Shown here: piece after piece, positions 59,441 through 60,241 of the stretch
Layout: each line of letters opens with the position of its first letter
Numbering within the stretch: the first letter of the stretch is position 1
Assembly (NCBI GenBank): GCA_020054235.1
Contig: JAGVLQ010000009.1
Location: 1 to 60,241, forward strand
Length of the DNA: 60,241 bases
Source of the DNA: Candidatus Babeliales bacterium
GTDB lineage: Bacteria > Babelota > Babeliae > Babelales > JACPOV01
Direction: 5' to 3'
Program-made: the position numbers and the translations under genes
Notes under the pieces: generated by a model
Told to the model about the DNA's origin: nothing
Database searches by the model: none
The model's input: the letters and a program-made list of their open reading frames with translations, nothing else

Positions 59441-60241
59441 ATGCTGCTTTTAATCTTTTCAATAGCTCTTATTTATAATACTGTTACCTTAACAGAGCAA
59501 CAACAAATCCCTGTAGTTCTTCCGCATAATATAAAGCCGGGAGATGATCTTTCTAAATACACATTATCAAAAATATCAAAAAAAGAATTTTTAGAAAAAG
59601 GTTACAATACAGAAAAAGCCACATTGACCCGAGAGCAAAAGAAAATCATTAATGAAAAAATTGAAAACTTTAAAAAATCACCTCTACCAGCAAATCCAAT
59701 AAATCCTACAAATAATTTAGACGCCGAGAATAAAAATTTAATTACTAATCCTGGTTCAGCTCAAATTAGTTATTACCAACTTTTTAAGAATTCATTACAT
59801 GACTGCAAAACATTTATAGAAACGTATCAAAATGCTCTGCTTGGAGCGGCAGCCTTCTCAATTTATGCCTGTACGCTCTGGCATCTTCATCGCTTGAGCA
59901 ACATTGTTTATAAAACAAGCAAATGGCTTTCTTGGAAAGATGAAATTCCTCTTGAAGCACTACGAGATATGAAACACCAAAAAATACATACTGCATTATT
60001 AGAAGCTATACATGAAGAATATGGAGCGCAAAAAGATTCTCTTTCTGATCCTATTTTGTTGTTTAAAAAAGCAACTACACATGACATAGCCGAATTGGAA
60101 AGATTTACTCATTTTTATCGCTTTTTAAAACGCACGTGGCTCTCTTACCTTTTTCCAAGTTACGAAAAACTTTACCAAGAAGCGCAAGAAAAAATAGATA
60201 GATTGATGTTTTTAGAAGAACTTTTTGAAGATTCGTTAAAA
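59441..60241 (+). CDS. B-type member of the A/B pair (copy 3), 3' end outside window
   Basis: The frame opens at ATG 59441, with AAGGA 8 bases upstream, and has no stop by the end of the window (267 codons seen). A signal peptide (about 1-18) and a mature Asn/Lys-rich region precede a hydrophobic segment near 134-148 (A-L-L-G-A-A-A-F-S-I-Y-A). The conserved C-terminal domain then follows: W-K-D-E-I-P-L-E, I-H-E-E-Y, L-E-R-F-T-H-F-Y-R-F-L-K-R-T, L-F-P and I-D-R-L-M-F-L-E-E-L. By comparison with copy 2, fewer than about 15 residues are missing. The function is unknown. Confidence 0.75.
   Translation, partial: MLLLIFSIALIYNTVTLTEQQQIPVVLPHNIKPGDDLSKYTLSKISKKEFLEKGYNTEKATLTREQKKIINEKIENFKKSPLPANPINPTNNLDAENKNLITNPGSAQISYYQLFKNSLHDCKTFIETYQNALLGAAAFSIYACTLWHLHRLSNIVYKTSKWLSWKDEIPLEALRDMKHQKIHTALLEAIHEEYGAQKDSLSDPILLFKKATTHDIAELERFTHFYRFLKRTWLSYLFPSYEKLYQEAQEKIDRLMFLEELFEDSLK

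Overview
The window looks like the chromosome of a genome-reduced, AT-rich, host-associated Gram-negative bacterium. The best fit is a Candidatus Dependentiae (TM6)-type organism. The reasons are: housekeeping genes for translation, replication and a little lipid synthesis but almost no biosynthesis; very many small proteins with signal peptides and no recognisable family; an outer-membrane-barrel-like protein; and eukaryote-like repeat proteins (WD40, ankyrin, Sel1). The assignment is inferred from gene content only. No rRNA, CRISPR array, transposase, integrase or phage gene was seen.

Layout. 1-2.7 kb: a tandem array of four M48-like metallopeptidase paralogues, the first cut by the window edge. 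2.7-11.3 kb (minus strand): a housekeeping run gyrA, dprA, rpmF, plsX, a TPR membrane protein, gltX, a fabD-like gene that has lost its catalytic residues, and acpP. 11.4-22.4 kb: an accessory block of exported proteins, with a 710-aa unknown, a first A/B gene pair, a Sel1-repeat protein, an exported AAA+ ATPase, and a CDI/polymorphic-toxin-like protein followed by a likely immunity gene. 22.6-31.6 kb: lepA, a C-terminally membrane-anchored protein, an exported protein with a Skp1-like domain fused to seven WD40 repeats, an ankyrin protein bracketed by a 51-bp duplication of the grpE tail, grpE, and a barrel-like outer membrane protein. 31.7-46.2 kb: ssb, pgsA, mnmA, argS, an SbtA/SbtB-type bicarbonate transporter with its PII-like partner, a hydrolase lacking its serine, tsf-pyrH-frr, two tRNAs, a divergent trigger factor, trxB, and an EamA transporter with no standard start codon. 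46.3-55.7 kb: an intact exported protein and its frameshifted paralogue, rpmH-rnpA, a PIN-PhoH protein, thrS without a TGS domain, a histone-H1-like gene with an elaborate leader, nth, a 27-aa membrane peptide, and a 903-aa membrane regulator with a degenerate NtrC-like ATPase domain. 55.8-60.2 kb: a second AAA+/A/B set and a third A/B pair running off the edge.

The strongest candidate for an undescribed system is the recurring A/B pair. A is a small exported Cys-containing protein. B is an exported or membrane protein with a conserved helical C-terminus. The pair occurs three times in the window. Two nearly identical AAA+ ATPases, each with a signal peptide and a repetitive Gln/His-rich tail, sit with or near these pairs. 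Other notable signals are the Skp1-WD40 fusion, which may mimic host ubiquitin-ligase parts, and several pseudoenzymes.
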